A stretch of DNA of 6,203 bases from Spirosoma sp. (GTDB lineage: Bacteria > Bacteroidota > Bacteroidia > Cytophagales > Spirosomataceae), in assembly GCA_025351545.1 (NCBI GenBank), contig JANXVQ010000753.1, forward strand, positions 1 to 6,203, read 5' to 3'. This document shows positions 1 to 6,099 of this stretch, piece by piece. Within the stretch, counting starts at the first letter, position 1; every line of letters begins with the position of its first letter. Below the pieces are notes generated by a model. It worked only from the letters and a program-made list of their open reading frames with translations, searched no databases and was not told the origin of the DNA. The translations under genes were made by a program, and so were the position numbers.

Positions 1-977
1 CCGATACAGGAAGTTCCATTCGCGGACCAGCGTCTCACCAAAGTCTGGTTGGATTTCGGCCAACGTTAGGGCTCGTTAGCCGCGACGGGATTGCGCCACT
101 ATCCATGACCAATGATACGGGCGGGCCAATCTGCCGAACGGTGGAAGATGCTGTCCGGGTGCTCGACGTGATTGCTGGATATGACAAAGCCGATAGCGTG
201 ACGAAACAAAGCCAGGGAAAAATTCCTCAAACCTACCGGCAGTTTCTGGATAAAAATGGCCTGAAAGGAGCACGTATCGGTGTGTTTCGGCAGATGATCA
301 TGCCCAAAAATTCTGATCCGCAGGTATACGCGCTGTTTAATAAAGCGTTGGACGAACTTCGTGCCGCTGGCGCTATCGTCGTTGATTCGGTACGGGTGCC
401 AGAACTGGACACGATCAATAAATCGTTTGATACCATCCCCCAATTAAGGCGAGATTTCAATCTGTATCTGGCGAGTTTAGGGCCAAACGCTCCGCATAAA
501 ACGTTGGCATCAATTATTAAATCGAAGCAATTTCATCCCTATCTCGAAAAGTCATTGCTTGATGCTCAGGCTGATACGCTGGCTCCAGAAGCCCATAAAG
601 GCTGGGTCAAAAATCTGGCATTGCGCGAACGGTTGCGTCAATTGTTGCTGCGCGCTATGGATTCAACACAGGTCGATGTGCTGGTTTACCCTTCGTTCAG
701 TTATCCGCCCCGGCTCATCGGCGATTTGAATACGCCTTCGGGGACCAATAATAATGCGTTATCGCCACCAACAGGATTTCCGGCTTTTTCGGTGCCGATG
801 GGCTTTACATACGATCATTTGCCTGCCGGATTGCAGTTCTTCGGTCGCCCGTATAGCGAACCAACGCTCATTCGATTAGCCTATGCTTATGAGCAGGCTA
901 CCCACCATCGCCAACCGCCGGAAAGCACACCGCCTTTGCCAAAAAAGAAACGTAAAGTTGTAGTTGCCCAACCGTAG
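1..977 (+). CDS. Amidase-signature family hydrolase, C-terminal part (5' truncated by window edge)
   Basis: The frame is open from base 3, so the gene enters from outside the window. The ATG at 105 is internal, because conserved sequence lies upstream of it in the same frame. The first visible residues, DTGSSIRGPAS, match the end of the amidase signature. In the Ser-cisSer-Lys triad of this family the nucleophile is the Ser just before Ile-Arg, here codon 15-17. The catalytic Lys and cis-Ser should lie upstream and are not visible. FRPTLGLVSRDG and the TNDTGGPICRTVEDA stretch are also typical, as is the C-terminal GFPAFSVPMGF...GLQFFGRPYSE block. Family members hydrolyse amide bonds; the substrate cannot be read from this fragment. 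324 codons are present. The last ~20 residues form a Pro- and Lys-rich tail (PLPKKKRKVVV) outside the catalytic fold. The gene converges on the DUF892 gene, and the long hairpin at 1027-1092 lies between them. Confidence 0.93.
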   Translation, partial: DTGSSIRGPASHQSLVGFRPTLGLVSRDGIAPLSMTNDTGGPICRTVEDAVRVLDVIAGYDKADSVTKQSQGKIPQTYRQFLDKNGLKGARIGVFRQMIMPKNSDPQVYALFNKALDELRAAGAIVVDSVRVPELDTINKSFDTIPQLRRDFNLYLASLGPNAPHKTLASIIKSKQFHPYLEKSLLDAQADTLAPEAHKGWVKNLALRERLRQLLLRAMDSTQVDVLVYPSFSYPPRLIGDLNTPSGTNNNALSPPTGFPAFSVPMGFTYDHLPAGLQFFGRPYSEPTLIRLAYAYEQATHHRQPPESTPPLPKKKRKVVVAQP

Positions 978-1026
978 CCCACGTTCGGGTTGTGGTGAAA
1001 TTGTGCTGATAGGTGAATTGCGCTTA

Positions 1027-1092
1027 ATTTATTAAATGCTGTTACGCGGCACCGGGTTTCAACCTGGTGTCACGTAACAGCATTTAATAAAT
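1027..1092. terminator. Very long hairpin between convergent genes, probable bidirectional terminator or dispersed palindrome
   Basis: Arms 1027-1058 and 1061-1092 are inverted repeats. The outer 20 base pairs (1027-1046 with 1073-1092) are perfect. One C/A mismatch follows (1047/1072), then eleven more pairs including two G-U, closing on a TTCA tetraloop. The outer arms are AT-rich (ATTTATTAAATGCTG) and the core is GC-rich. The position, 50 bases after the amidase stop and 26 bases before the DUF892 stop, fits a terminator serving both convergent genes. There is no clean T-run beyond either arm, and 32 bp is long for an ordinary intrinsic terminator, so a mobile palindromic repeat is an alternative. 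Confidence 0.6.
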
Positions 1093-1117
1093 GTTCAACC
1101 CCACTTAACATGCATTA

Positions 1118-1750
1118 CTAAATACCTAGCGTACCACCCAGCGTAGCATCGGAACTAATGGGTGTGTGGCGGTTGGTATGATGGCTGCCAGGATGCTGCT
1201 CTTCCTCTTCTTTCGATCGGTTATTTACAAATGATTCTGCCAGAATTGTCAACTTTCGATCCGTTTCTTTTTCTTCTTCCAGCGTCTTCGCCAGCAACTC
1301 TGCCGACTGGCTAAAATCAAGCATATTCGCCAGTGTTAGCAATGAGCCATAGGCTGAAATCTCATAATGCTCTATCTTCTGAGCGGCAATAATCAACCCC
1401 GCATCACGGGTCAGCGAACCCGGCTCTGTCCCTGAAACGATTCGCTTGGCGTCGCTAATCAGTCCGTCAATAGCATCGGACGGGTATACATCGGTTTTAA
1501 TGCCAATGATTTTAAAAATCTCCTCTAATCGCTCCACCTGAATACGGCTTTCGTTCTGATGATTTACGAAAGCTGTACCCACTTCGTTTGTCGTGCTGGC
1601 TTCGGCTTGATCGCCCAACGCATCGACTGCTCTTTTTTCGGCGTAATAAACGCTCTTTAACTCACTAATAAATAAGTCCCGTAATCCTTCATCGGTTGCG
1701 GAATCATTGCCGCTAAAAAAGCTAGCTATTCTATCTGCCAGGGCTGCCAT
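1118..1750 (-). CDS. DUF892 / YciE-YciF-type ferritin-like protein
   Basis: This 210-residue protein has a ferritin-like four-helix domain at about residues 20-175. Family hallmarks are visible in order: LRDLFISELKSVYYAEK (E30, E38), the NHQNESRIQVERLEEIF helix (H64, E67, E74), AAQKIEHYEISAYG (E127, H128, E130) and LEEEKETD (E158-E160, D164). These Glu/His residues sit where the family carries its di-metal ligands. The family is linked to general stress responses, but its biochemical role is poorly defined; cytoplasmic location is inferred because no signal peptide is seen. After the domain comes a low-complexity tail (residues 176-210) with an acidic run (KEEEEQ) and clustered histidines (HHTNRH). 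The start is the first ATG of the frame; the upstream bases lack a Shine-Dalgarno sequence. A poor promoter-like match lies upstream (CAAA at 1798-1801, TATAAATA at 1769-1776 on the plus strand). The gene is monocistronic by spacing: 226 bases separate it from the upstream ggt stop. Confidence 0.92.
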   Translation of the reverse strand: MAALADRIASFFSGNDSATDEGLRDLFISELKSVYYAEKRAVDALGDQAEASTTNEVGTAFVNHQNESRIQVERLEEIFKIIGIKTDVYPSDAIDGLISDAKRIVSGTEPGSLTRDAGLIIAAQKIEHYEISAYGSLLTLANMLDFSQSAELLAKTLEEEKETDRKLTILAESFVNNRSKEEEEQHPGSHHTNRHTPISSDATLGGTLGI

Positions 1751-1976
1751 AACGTTTGAGTAATTTAATATAAATAGCCTATTAACAAAAGAACTGCCAA
1801 ATCTGTGCCAATTGCTGATTATATGGCACTTGTAGCCTTATCTTCAATAATGTGGTTATATTTTTCTACACAATTTGTGGCGGATTTTTATCACCATTCC
1901 CGTTGGTCATTGGAGTAAATTAAATAACGGTCATTTTTCGATCAAATTTGACGTTTTCAGGTGAAATAGTCCTGCC

Positions 1977-3719
1977 CTAATAGCCAGCCGCTTGCCCGTC
2001 TTTCCGCATTTCGGTAGCGCCCCAGTAGACTCGATTGACGGCATCCCATTGAATAGCCTGATACCCGCCGAAAAAATCGGTTCGTGCTAAATGATGCCCC
2101 CGTTTTTCCAAGTCAGTTCTGACTTCGGCAGAAATGCCACTTTCTAACGCCAGTTTACCACCGTCGGTCATAAGCGTTCCAATTGGTTCACTACTCCCTG
2201 AATGACTAAAGCGAGCCGCATCGCCCGCTTCCTGTACGTTCATGCCAAAGTCGATGATGTTGCATAAAATCTGCAAATGACCCTGTGGCTGCATGGCCCC
2301 TCCCATAACACCAAAGCTTAAAAATGGCTCTCCATTTTTGGTAACAAAACCGGGAATAATGGTGGTGAACGGCCGTTTAGAGGGCGCATACACATTGGCA
2401 TGGTTGGGTTGCATACTGAAACTGGTGCCCCGATTATGAAAGACAAACCCCAGGCCATCGGGAACCATACCGCTGCCAAACTCCAGCATGTTGCTTTGGA
2501 TCAGTGATACCATATTGCCCTGGTCATCGGCTACAGTCAGATAAACTGTGTCGCCGGTGCGGAGAGCCGTTTCACCCGCATCCAGGCGTTCAGATGCTTT
2601 TTTAGGATCAATTAACTTCCGCCGGGTAGCCGCATATTCTTTGGTTAACAACCAGTTGACAGAAGCTTTGGCAAATTCTGGATCGGCGTAATATCTGGCT
2701 CGGTCTTCAAACGCTAATTTCTTCGCTTCCACTAACAGATGTAGGTAATCGGCACTGTTGTGCCCTAGACTCTTTAGATCGAAACCTTCAACAATAGTCA
2801 ACATTTGCAGCACGGCAATGCCCTGACCATTGGGCGGCAATTCGTGGACGTCGTAGCCTCGGTAATTAGTTGATACAGGGTTGACCCACGTACTCCGGTG
2901 GGCTGCCAAATCGCTTTTGCGCAGATACAAGCCTGTTCGTCGGGCGTAGCGGTCAATGGCATCGGCCACGGCACCTTTATAAAAAACGTCCCGCCCACCT
3001 TTGGCTATTTTCCCGTATGTAGCCGCCAAATCCGGATTGCGGAATACCTGTCCTTCAACGGGTGCTTTACCATTGATCAGAAATGTCCGGCGGAAATTAT
3101 CAAACTCGTTAATGATGGCTTCGTTTGCGGCCAACCGGCCAGCGGCTACCTGCCACGAATAGGCAATCACCTGCGGAACAGGAACGCCTTCGCGTGCGTA
3201 CCGGATGCTGGGTGCCAATAGGTTACGCATGGGTAACTTGCCAAAACGCTGGTGTAACGTAAACCAGCCATCCACCGTGCCGGGGACTGACACCGATAGC
3301 GGGCCATAAAGGGGAATTTGCGGACGTTTCCCCAGAGTCGTCCGTAAGGCATCATACGTCAATCCTTTCGGCGAGCGTCCGCTGGCGTTCAAACCATATA
3401 ATTTACGGTCTTTCGCCGACCAGACAATCGCGAATAAATCTCCACCAATGCCACCATTGTTAGGTTCAATAACGCCCAACGCTGCGTTGGCGGCAATGGC
3501 CGCATCGACAGCGGTTCCACCTTTTTTGAGAATGTCCAACCCAATCTGTGTTGCAAGCGGATGACTGGTAGCGACCATCCCATGCCGACCCAATATGGGG
3601 CTACGGGTTGCGAAATTAAGTCCCGTAATCCGGTCACCTTTTCCCGTCGATTGCCCGTAGAGATGTGACGTTGCCAGCCAAAATAGCCCTAAACAAAAGG
3701 TGATGGTACGTGTATTCAT
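1977..3719 (-). CDS. ggt: Secreted gamma-glutamyltransferase-family Ntn hydrolase
   Basis: At 580 residues this is full length for the family, which is made as a proenzyme and self-cleaves into large and small subunits. An N-terminal signal peptide is visible (hydrophobic stretch about residues 6-20, likely cut near LYG/QS at 22-23), so the enzyme should act outside the cytoplasm. The large-subunit part shows HGMVATSHPLA, GGTAVDAAIAANAALGVIEP and NNGGIGGDLF, then NASGRSP with R115 at the family's substrate-binding Arg region. The cleavage site and nucleophile is Thr391 in the GDTVYLTVADDQGNMVS stretch (codon 2547-2549), followed by FGSGMVPDGLGFVFHNRG and APSKRPFTTIIPGF. Family members transfer or hydrolyse gamma-glutamyl groups, for example of glutathione. 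The usual SPGGSR-type binding segment is replaced by MGGAMQPQGH (residues 472-481), as I recall for YwrD-like members, so hydrolysis or another acyl substrate is possible. The bases before the ATG are pyrimidine-rich with no Shine-Dalgarno sequence. No operon partner is evident. Confidence 0.93.
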   Translation of the reverse strand: MNTRTITFCLGLFWLATSHLYGQSTGKGDRITGLNFATRSPILGRHGMVATSHPLATQIGLDILKKGGTAVDAAIAANAALGVIEPNNGGIGGDLFAIVWSAKDRKLYGLNASGRSPKGLTYDALRTTLGKRPQIPLYGPLSVSVPGTVDGWFTLHQRFGKLPMRNLLAPSIRYAREGVPVPQVIAYSWQVAAGRLAANEAIINEFDNFRRTFLINGKAPVEGQVFRNPDLAATYGKIAKGGRDVFYKGAVADAIDRYARRTGLYLRKSDLAAHRSTWVNPVSTNYRGYDVHELPPNGQGIAVLQMLTIVEGFDLKSLGHNSADYLHLLVEAKKLAFEDRARYYADPEFAKASVNWLLTKEYAATRRKLIDPKKASERLDAGETALRTGDTVYLTVADDQGNMVSLIQSNMLEFGSGMVPDGLGFVFHNRGTSFSMQPNHANVYAPSKRPFTTIIPGFVTKNGEPFLSFGVMGGAMQPQGHLQILCNIIDFGMNVQEAGDAARFSHSGSSEPIGTLMTDGGKLALESGISAEVRTDLEKRGHHLARTDFFGGYQAIQWDAVNRVYWGATEMRKDGQAAGY

Positions 3720-3821
3720 GTAAAGAGGAAATTGTTGGAAATACGGGTTTTAACGCACCCTGGTAGAATGGTTAATCAAGAGTAGTAATTTACATCATCT
3801 ACCGATATTGTTTGAAGGCAA

Positions 3822-3900
3822 CGACCGGCCATCCTTAACGAATGACATGTTTATAGGAAAATTGCTAGACGGATTGAGGTACGACCCCGATGGCCGACCG
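3822..3900. repeat. Weak separated inverted repeat (GATGGCCG core)
   Basis: CGACCGGCCATC at 3822-3833 (last C at 3833) recurs inverted as GATGGCCGACCG at 3889-3900. The reverse complement matches at 10 of 12 positions, and about 55 bases separate the copies. It overlaps the dyad cluster at 3882-3926 and may be an outer part of the same element. It is short enough that chance is possible. Confidence 0.35.
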
Positions 3901-3926
3901 TCTCGTTGGGGTCGCGACCCTTTGGG
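3882..3926. repeat. Nested GC-rich dyads, REP-like
   Basis: Three overlapping hairpins can form here. CGACCCC at 3882-3888 pairs with GGGGTCG at 3908-3914, and the stem extends inward to 12 pairs if G-U is allowed (3882-3893 with 3903-3914). GGGTCGCGACCC at 3909-3920 is a perfect 12-base palindrome. CCCTTTGGG at 3918-3926 is a small stem-loop. The first two compete for the same bases. The cluster lies 25 bases past the stop of the transposase remnant. It shares the 11-mer GACCCCGATGG (3883-3893) with the hairpin on the remnant's other side (4124-4134... offset start 4124), which suggests that both belong to one REP-like element family. Confidence 0.6.
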
Positions 3927-3951
3927 TTCAACAGGCCACATGGAAGTTGAA

Positions 3952-4113
3952 TTAGTCAATCCATTCAAACAGATATTCCTGGTTGAAATCAATTTGAAAT
4001 TTGTCCGGGAAGGCTAAATACTCTTCCCGGAATGTCTTGGTTCGATGATGTTCTTTTTGATTGGCAGTATAAGCGACTACGTTGCCTAAGCCGGAGTGAC
4101 TGTACGAAGCTGT
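3952..4113 (-). pseudogene. Remnant of an IS200/REP-associated Y1 (tyrosine) transposase, C-terminal part only
   Basis: About 53 codons in one frame read TASYSHSGLGNVVAYTANQ, then KEHHRTKTFREEYLAF and DKFQIDFNQEYLFEWID, ending in a TAA stop at 3952-3954. This closely resembles the C-terminal block of REP-associated tyrosine transposases (Y1_Tnp family): a short serine-rich strand, then V-x-x-Y-I-x-N-Q-x-x-H-H, then F-x-x-E-Y-L. The tyrosine (codon 4069-4071) corresponds to the nucleophile that attacks single-stranded DNA. The N-terminal two thirds, including the HUH metal-binding motif, are missing. Similarity stops exactly at the edge of the hairpin at 4113, and upstream sequence in all frames is AT-rich and unrelated. 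A longer reading from TTG at 4216-4218 exists only because the palindrome and the AT-rich stretch happen to stay open. The fragment cannot make a working transposase. Identification is by family memory, not alignment. Confidence 0.75.
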
Positions 4114-4149
4114 CAATGGATATGACCCCGATGGGGTCATATCCATTGA
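4113..4149. repeat. Perfect 17-bp inverted repeat with 3-base loop
   Basis: TCAATGGATATGACCCC at 4113-4129 is followed by the loop GAT and then its exact reverse complement at 4133-4149. The left end coincides with the breakpoint of the transposase remnant. It lies 66 bases downstream of the GH5 stop on the minus strand, so it could also protect or end the GH5 transcript, but no T-run follows it there. Its core GACCCCGATGG is shared with the dyad cluster at 3882-3926. A REP- or IS200-end-like palindrome is the best reading. Confidence 0.75.
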
Positions 4150-4214
4150 TTTAAATGTATTCAAAGGTAACTTATTATGCAAAATAGTATAATTACATAA
4201 AAAAGGTATGTGTC

Positions 4215-5363
4215 TCAAGCTTTCATAATTAAATTCAGCAACTTCCGGTCGAGTTTATGTCCGTGCCAGTCTTCGTAGGCTACGTCGGTGCGCCTGGAAT
4301 CCAGGATGCCGAAATCGCCGGTAAACTCCCAGAGGGCAAAGCCAATTCCGTTACTCGACAGGATGTTGAGCACGTCGCCGAACCAGGCCAGGAAAACGTC
4401 GTGGGGTGTTTTGTTCCAGCAACCGCACTCGCCACAGTGTACCCCAACGCCTTTGTTGACCAGCTCAATCCAGGGCTGATAAAATGTTTCGAGCATGGCG
4501 CGGCTCAGGTATTTGTCGCCCACCTGTCCCGGCCATTTAGGCTCGGGCAAATGCTCCGGGTCTTTGTTGGCCCACGGAGCTTTATAATGCGAGATGATGC
4601 CCGGATTGTAGCCCCGGCAACTCTGGGCAATATCGAGATCGGTGATTTCCGGAATGACTGAGCTACCCACATCGTTCCCATCAGCAATGATCAGATGTTT
4701 CGGATTTTCCTTCCTGATGGCGTTGGAAGCGGCTATAACTACCTTGCGATAGATTGCGCCCGGAACGGTGCTGCGTTTGGAGAGCTGGTCGTTCATGTCG
4801 GCCCGCAGACTGGGTTCGTTCAGGAGGTCGAAGCTGATCTTCTGCGACGAAACGTTCTTGTATCGGTTGGCCCACATGTTCCAGTGAAAGCAAAATGCAT
4901 CGAGCGCAGCCTGGTCAGTCCAGAGATTATACGGCTCGTTGAAACCCGAATTGACGCAGTAACCGGGTGCGCGGTGCAGATTCAGGCTAACGTGTAAATT
5001 ATGTTTGTGCGCCATTGAAACTAACGCATCAATGCGGTCAACGGCTTGCTGATCAATTTGATACACCTCGTCGGGTGTGATGTTTCGACTCCGGTCGAAT
5101 TTAATATAAGCCGGATAGGCCATCGGGAGTCGCACGAAGTCAAACCCCCAATCCTGCATCCATTTGAAGTAATCCTCCTGGGTAGTCAGGCGGCTGTTTT
5201 TGGGGTCGGGCGAGAAGAAATCCAGGAAATTAAAGCCTTTCCATTTTGGTAGTTTGTTTTTCGATACGTTTTGCGGTTGCGACGCAGCTAAAAGCTCCGG
5301 TCCGGCAGTGCCGAGGGCTGCTGTAAGCAAACCCGTGTTCTGAATAAACGTCCTTCGTTGCAT
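4215..5363 (-). CDS. Exported glycoside hydrolase family 5 (cellulase-type) glycosidase
   Basis: This 382-residue retaining glycosidase has a single TIM-barrel domain (about residues 40-380). GH5 landmarks are visible in order: VRLP with R78, LNLHRAPG with H130, FDLLNEPS with the acid/base E183 after N182, ISHY at 258-260 with H259, the nucleophile E312 in VHCGECGCW, and ALWEFTG with W345. The C-terminal WHGHKLDRKLL segment ends the barrel. GH5 enzymes cut beta-linked glycans (cellulose, mannan, beta-glucans and others); the subfamily and substrate cannot be decided here. The N-terminus MQRRTFIQ with a hydrophobic stretch to about residue 27 (LLAAS) is a Tat-type signal, so folded export is likely. 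Three cysteines (C310, C313, C315) flank the nucleophile. The ATG chosen begins the twin-arginine signal; no Shine-Dalgarno sequence precedes it. A promoter candidate lies at 5387-5418. It is transcribed divergently from the oxidoreductase genes, 119 bases away. Confidence 0.92.
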   Translation of the reverse strand: MQRRTFIQNTGLLTAALGTAGPELLAASQPQNVSKNKLPKWKGFNFLDFFSPDPKNSRLTTQEDYFKWMQDWGFDFVRLPMAYPAYIKFDRSRNITPDEVYQIDQQAVDRIDALVSMAHKHNLHVSLNLHRAPGYCVNSGFNEPYNLWTDQAALDAFCFHWNMWANRYKNVSSQKISFDLLNEPSLRADMNDQLSKRSTVPGAIYRKVVIAASNAIRKENPKHLIIADGNDVGSSVIPEITDLDIAQSCRGYNPGIISHYKAPWANKDPEHLPEPKWPGQVGDKYLSRAMLETFYQPWIELVNKGVGVHCGECGCWNKTPHDVFLAWFGDVLNILSSNGIGFALWEFTGDFGILDSRRTDVAYEDWHGHKLDRKLLNLIMKA

Positions 5364-5386
5364 AGCGAAAAGAGGGCAGGAGGGCT

Positions 5387-5418
5387 AAAATCTACTTATG
5401 GACGCACAGGCAATCAAA
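5387..5418 (-). promoter_or_regulatory. Candidate Bacteroidota-type promoter for the GH5 gene
   Basis: On the minus strand TTTG (plus-strand 5415-5418) is followed after 20 bases by TAGATTTT (plus-strand 5387-5394). This matches the Bacteroidota primary sigma pattern TTTG / TAnnTTTG at all positions except the final G. Transcription would begin near 5380, giving a leader of about 20 bases before the GH5 ATG, which is normal for this phylum. Spacing and position are good, but the motif is short. Confidence 0.45.
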
Positions 5419-5482
5419 GTGGTATAAGTAAAAACAAGGTCAGTATAGTCTTATAGAATAAGTCTACGTTTCAGACACAATC

Positions 5483-6055
5483 ATGAAAAGACGGGGAGCA
5501 ATTAAATACTTGACCCTGGGTACCGGGGCCTTCTTTATTACGCCAGCCTGGGCCACAGGATGGGCCAAAACCTCAGTTTCGTTGGCACCAACGTTTCTGA
5601 CAGTTGCGCAGGGTGAATTGTTAGCAGAAGTTGTTGAAACGATAATTCCCAAAACTGATTCGTCCGGGGTGGATTCGCCCGGTGCTAAAGACTTGGGCGT
5701 ACATACGTTCGTCCAGCGAATGGTGACCGACTGCTACGAAAAAGCCGCACAGGATAAAGTGAAAAACGGGTTAGATACCGTGTCGGCGATGAGTATTGAA
5801 AGCTATGGAAAATCCTTTGAGCAGGCCGATACCACGCAGCGATTAGCCTTGTTGACTCGAATGGCAAACAGCACCGATAACAACCAGAAAGAATTTATGG
5901 CGCTGATGAAATCCCTGACGATTCAGGGCTACGTAACCTCGGAGTATGTTATGACCAACTTTTACCATTACGTAATGGCACCCGGTCATTACTACGGTTG
6001 CGTTCCAGTTCAGGCAAAAGCACCAGCAGAAAAAGAAACGACCAACAAACGATAG
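5483..6055 (+). CDS. Gluconate 2-dehydrogenase subunit 3 family protein (Tat-exported small subunit)
   Basis: The protein is 190 residues. It starts with a twin-arginine signal (MKRRGAIKYL, hydrophobic to about residue 24, possible cut after AWA). The mature part fits the gluconate_2-dh3 family: a first block around TVAQGELLAEVVETIIPKTD and SPGAKDLGVHTFVQRMVTDCY (residues 40-85), a helical middle, then IQGYVTSEYVMTNFYHY and APGHYYGCVP (residues 148-175). In known systems this small subunit partners a GMC-type FAD dehydrogenase, and its Tat signal can carry the complex out of the cytoplasm. That fits the GMC gene starting 44 bases downstream, so the two probably form an operon and one enzyme. 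The polar Lys/Glu tail after 176 is not conserved in my memory. A partial -7-like TACGTTTC sits at 5465-5472, but no TTTG lies at the right distance. The substrate is unknown and need not be gluconate. Confidence 0.88.
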   Translation: MKRRGAIKYLTLGTGAFFITPAWATGWAKTSVSLAPTFLTVAQGELLAEVVETIIPKTDSSGVDSPGAKDLGVHTFVQRMVTDCYEKAAQDKVKNGLDTVSAMSIESYGKSFEQADTTQRLALLTRMANSTDNNQKEFMALMKSLTIQGYVTSEYVMTNFYHYVMAPGHYYGCVPVQAKAPAEKETTNKR

Positions 6056-6099
6056 AAGAGTAATAGCCTAAAATCGCCCTATTTCCTTTTACACAAAGA

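Larger units (their letters stand above)
3720..4214. other. 495-base gap with decayed mobile-element material
   Basis: This lies between the ggt start and the GH5 stop. From right to left it holds an AT-rich stretch (4150-4214), a perfect hairpin (4113-4149), a Y1 transposase remnant on the minus strand (3952-4113), nested GC-rich dyads (3882-3926) and a weak inverted repeat (3822-3900). Bases 3720-3821 must carry the ggt promoter, but I see no convincing TTTG / TAnnTTTG pair there. Short open frames across the gap overlap the repeats and do not look like real genes. Confidence 0.7.

Noticed and set aside
105..107. ATG at 105 as the true start of the amidase
   Set aside because: The frame is open to the window edge, and the residues before it (DTGSSIRGPAS, then FRPTLGLVSRDG) are conserved amidase-signature sequence, so the gene begins outside the window.
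1769..1801. Promoter for the DUF892 gene (TTTG, 21 bases, TATTTATA on the minus strand)
   Set aside because: The -7 element matches only four of six defined positions in an AT-rich stretch where such matches arise by chance; it is mentioned only in the gene entry.
1942..1951. TCAAATTTGA palindrome downstream of ggt as an operator
   Set aside because: It is a ten-base AT-rich palindrome with no second copy, located at a gene 3' end rather than a promoter; too weak to call.
2898..3221. 107-residue plus-strand frame inside ggt
   Set aside because: It lies wholly antisense to well-conserved ggt coding sequence and has no recognisable domain.
3795..4017. Small open frames on both strands (65 residues minus, 69 residues plus)
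   Set aside because: Both read through the dyad cluster and overlap the transposase remnant in other frames. Openness is explained by the repeat composition, and no family is recognised.
3952..4218. An 88-residue protein starting at TTG 4216
   Set aside because: The first 35 residues are translated from the AT-rich gap and the palindrome; only residues 36-88 resemble a transposase. It is a remnant, not a whole gene.
4257..4997. Plus-strand frames of 134 and 100 residues inside the GH5 gene
   Set aside because: They are antisense shadows of a conserved glycosidase, with no domain of their own.
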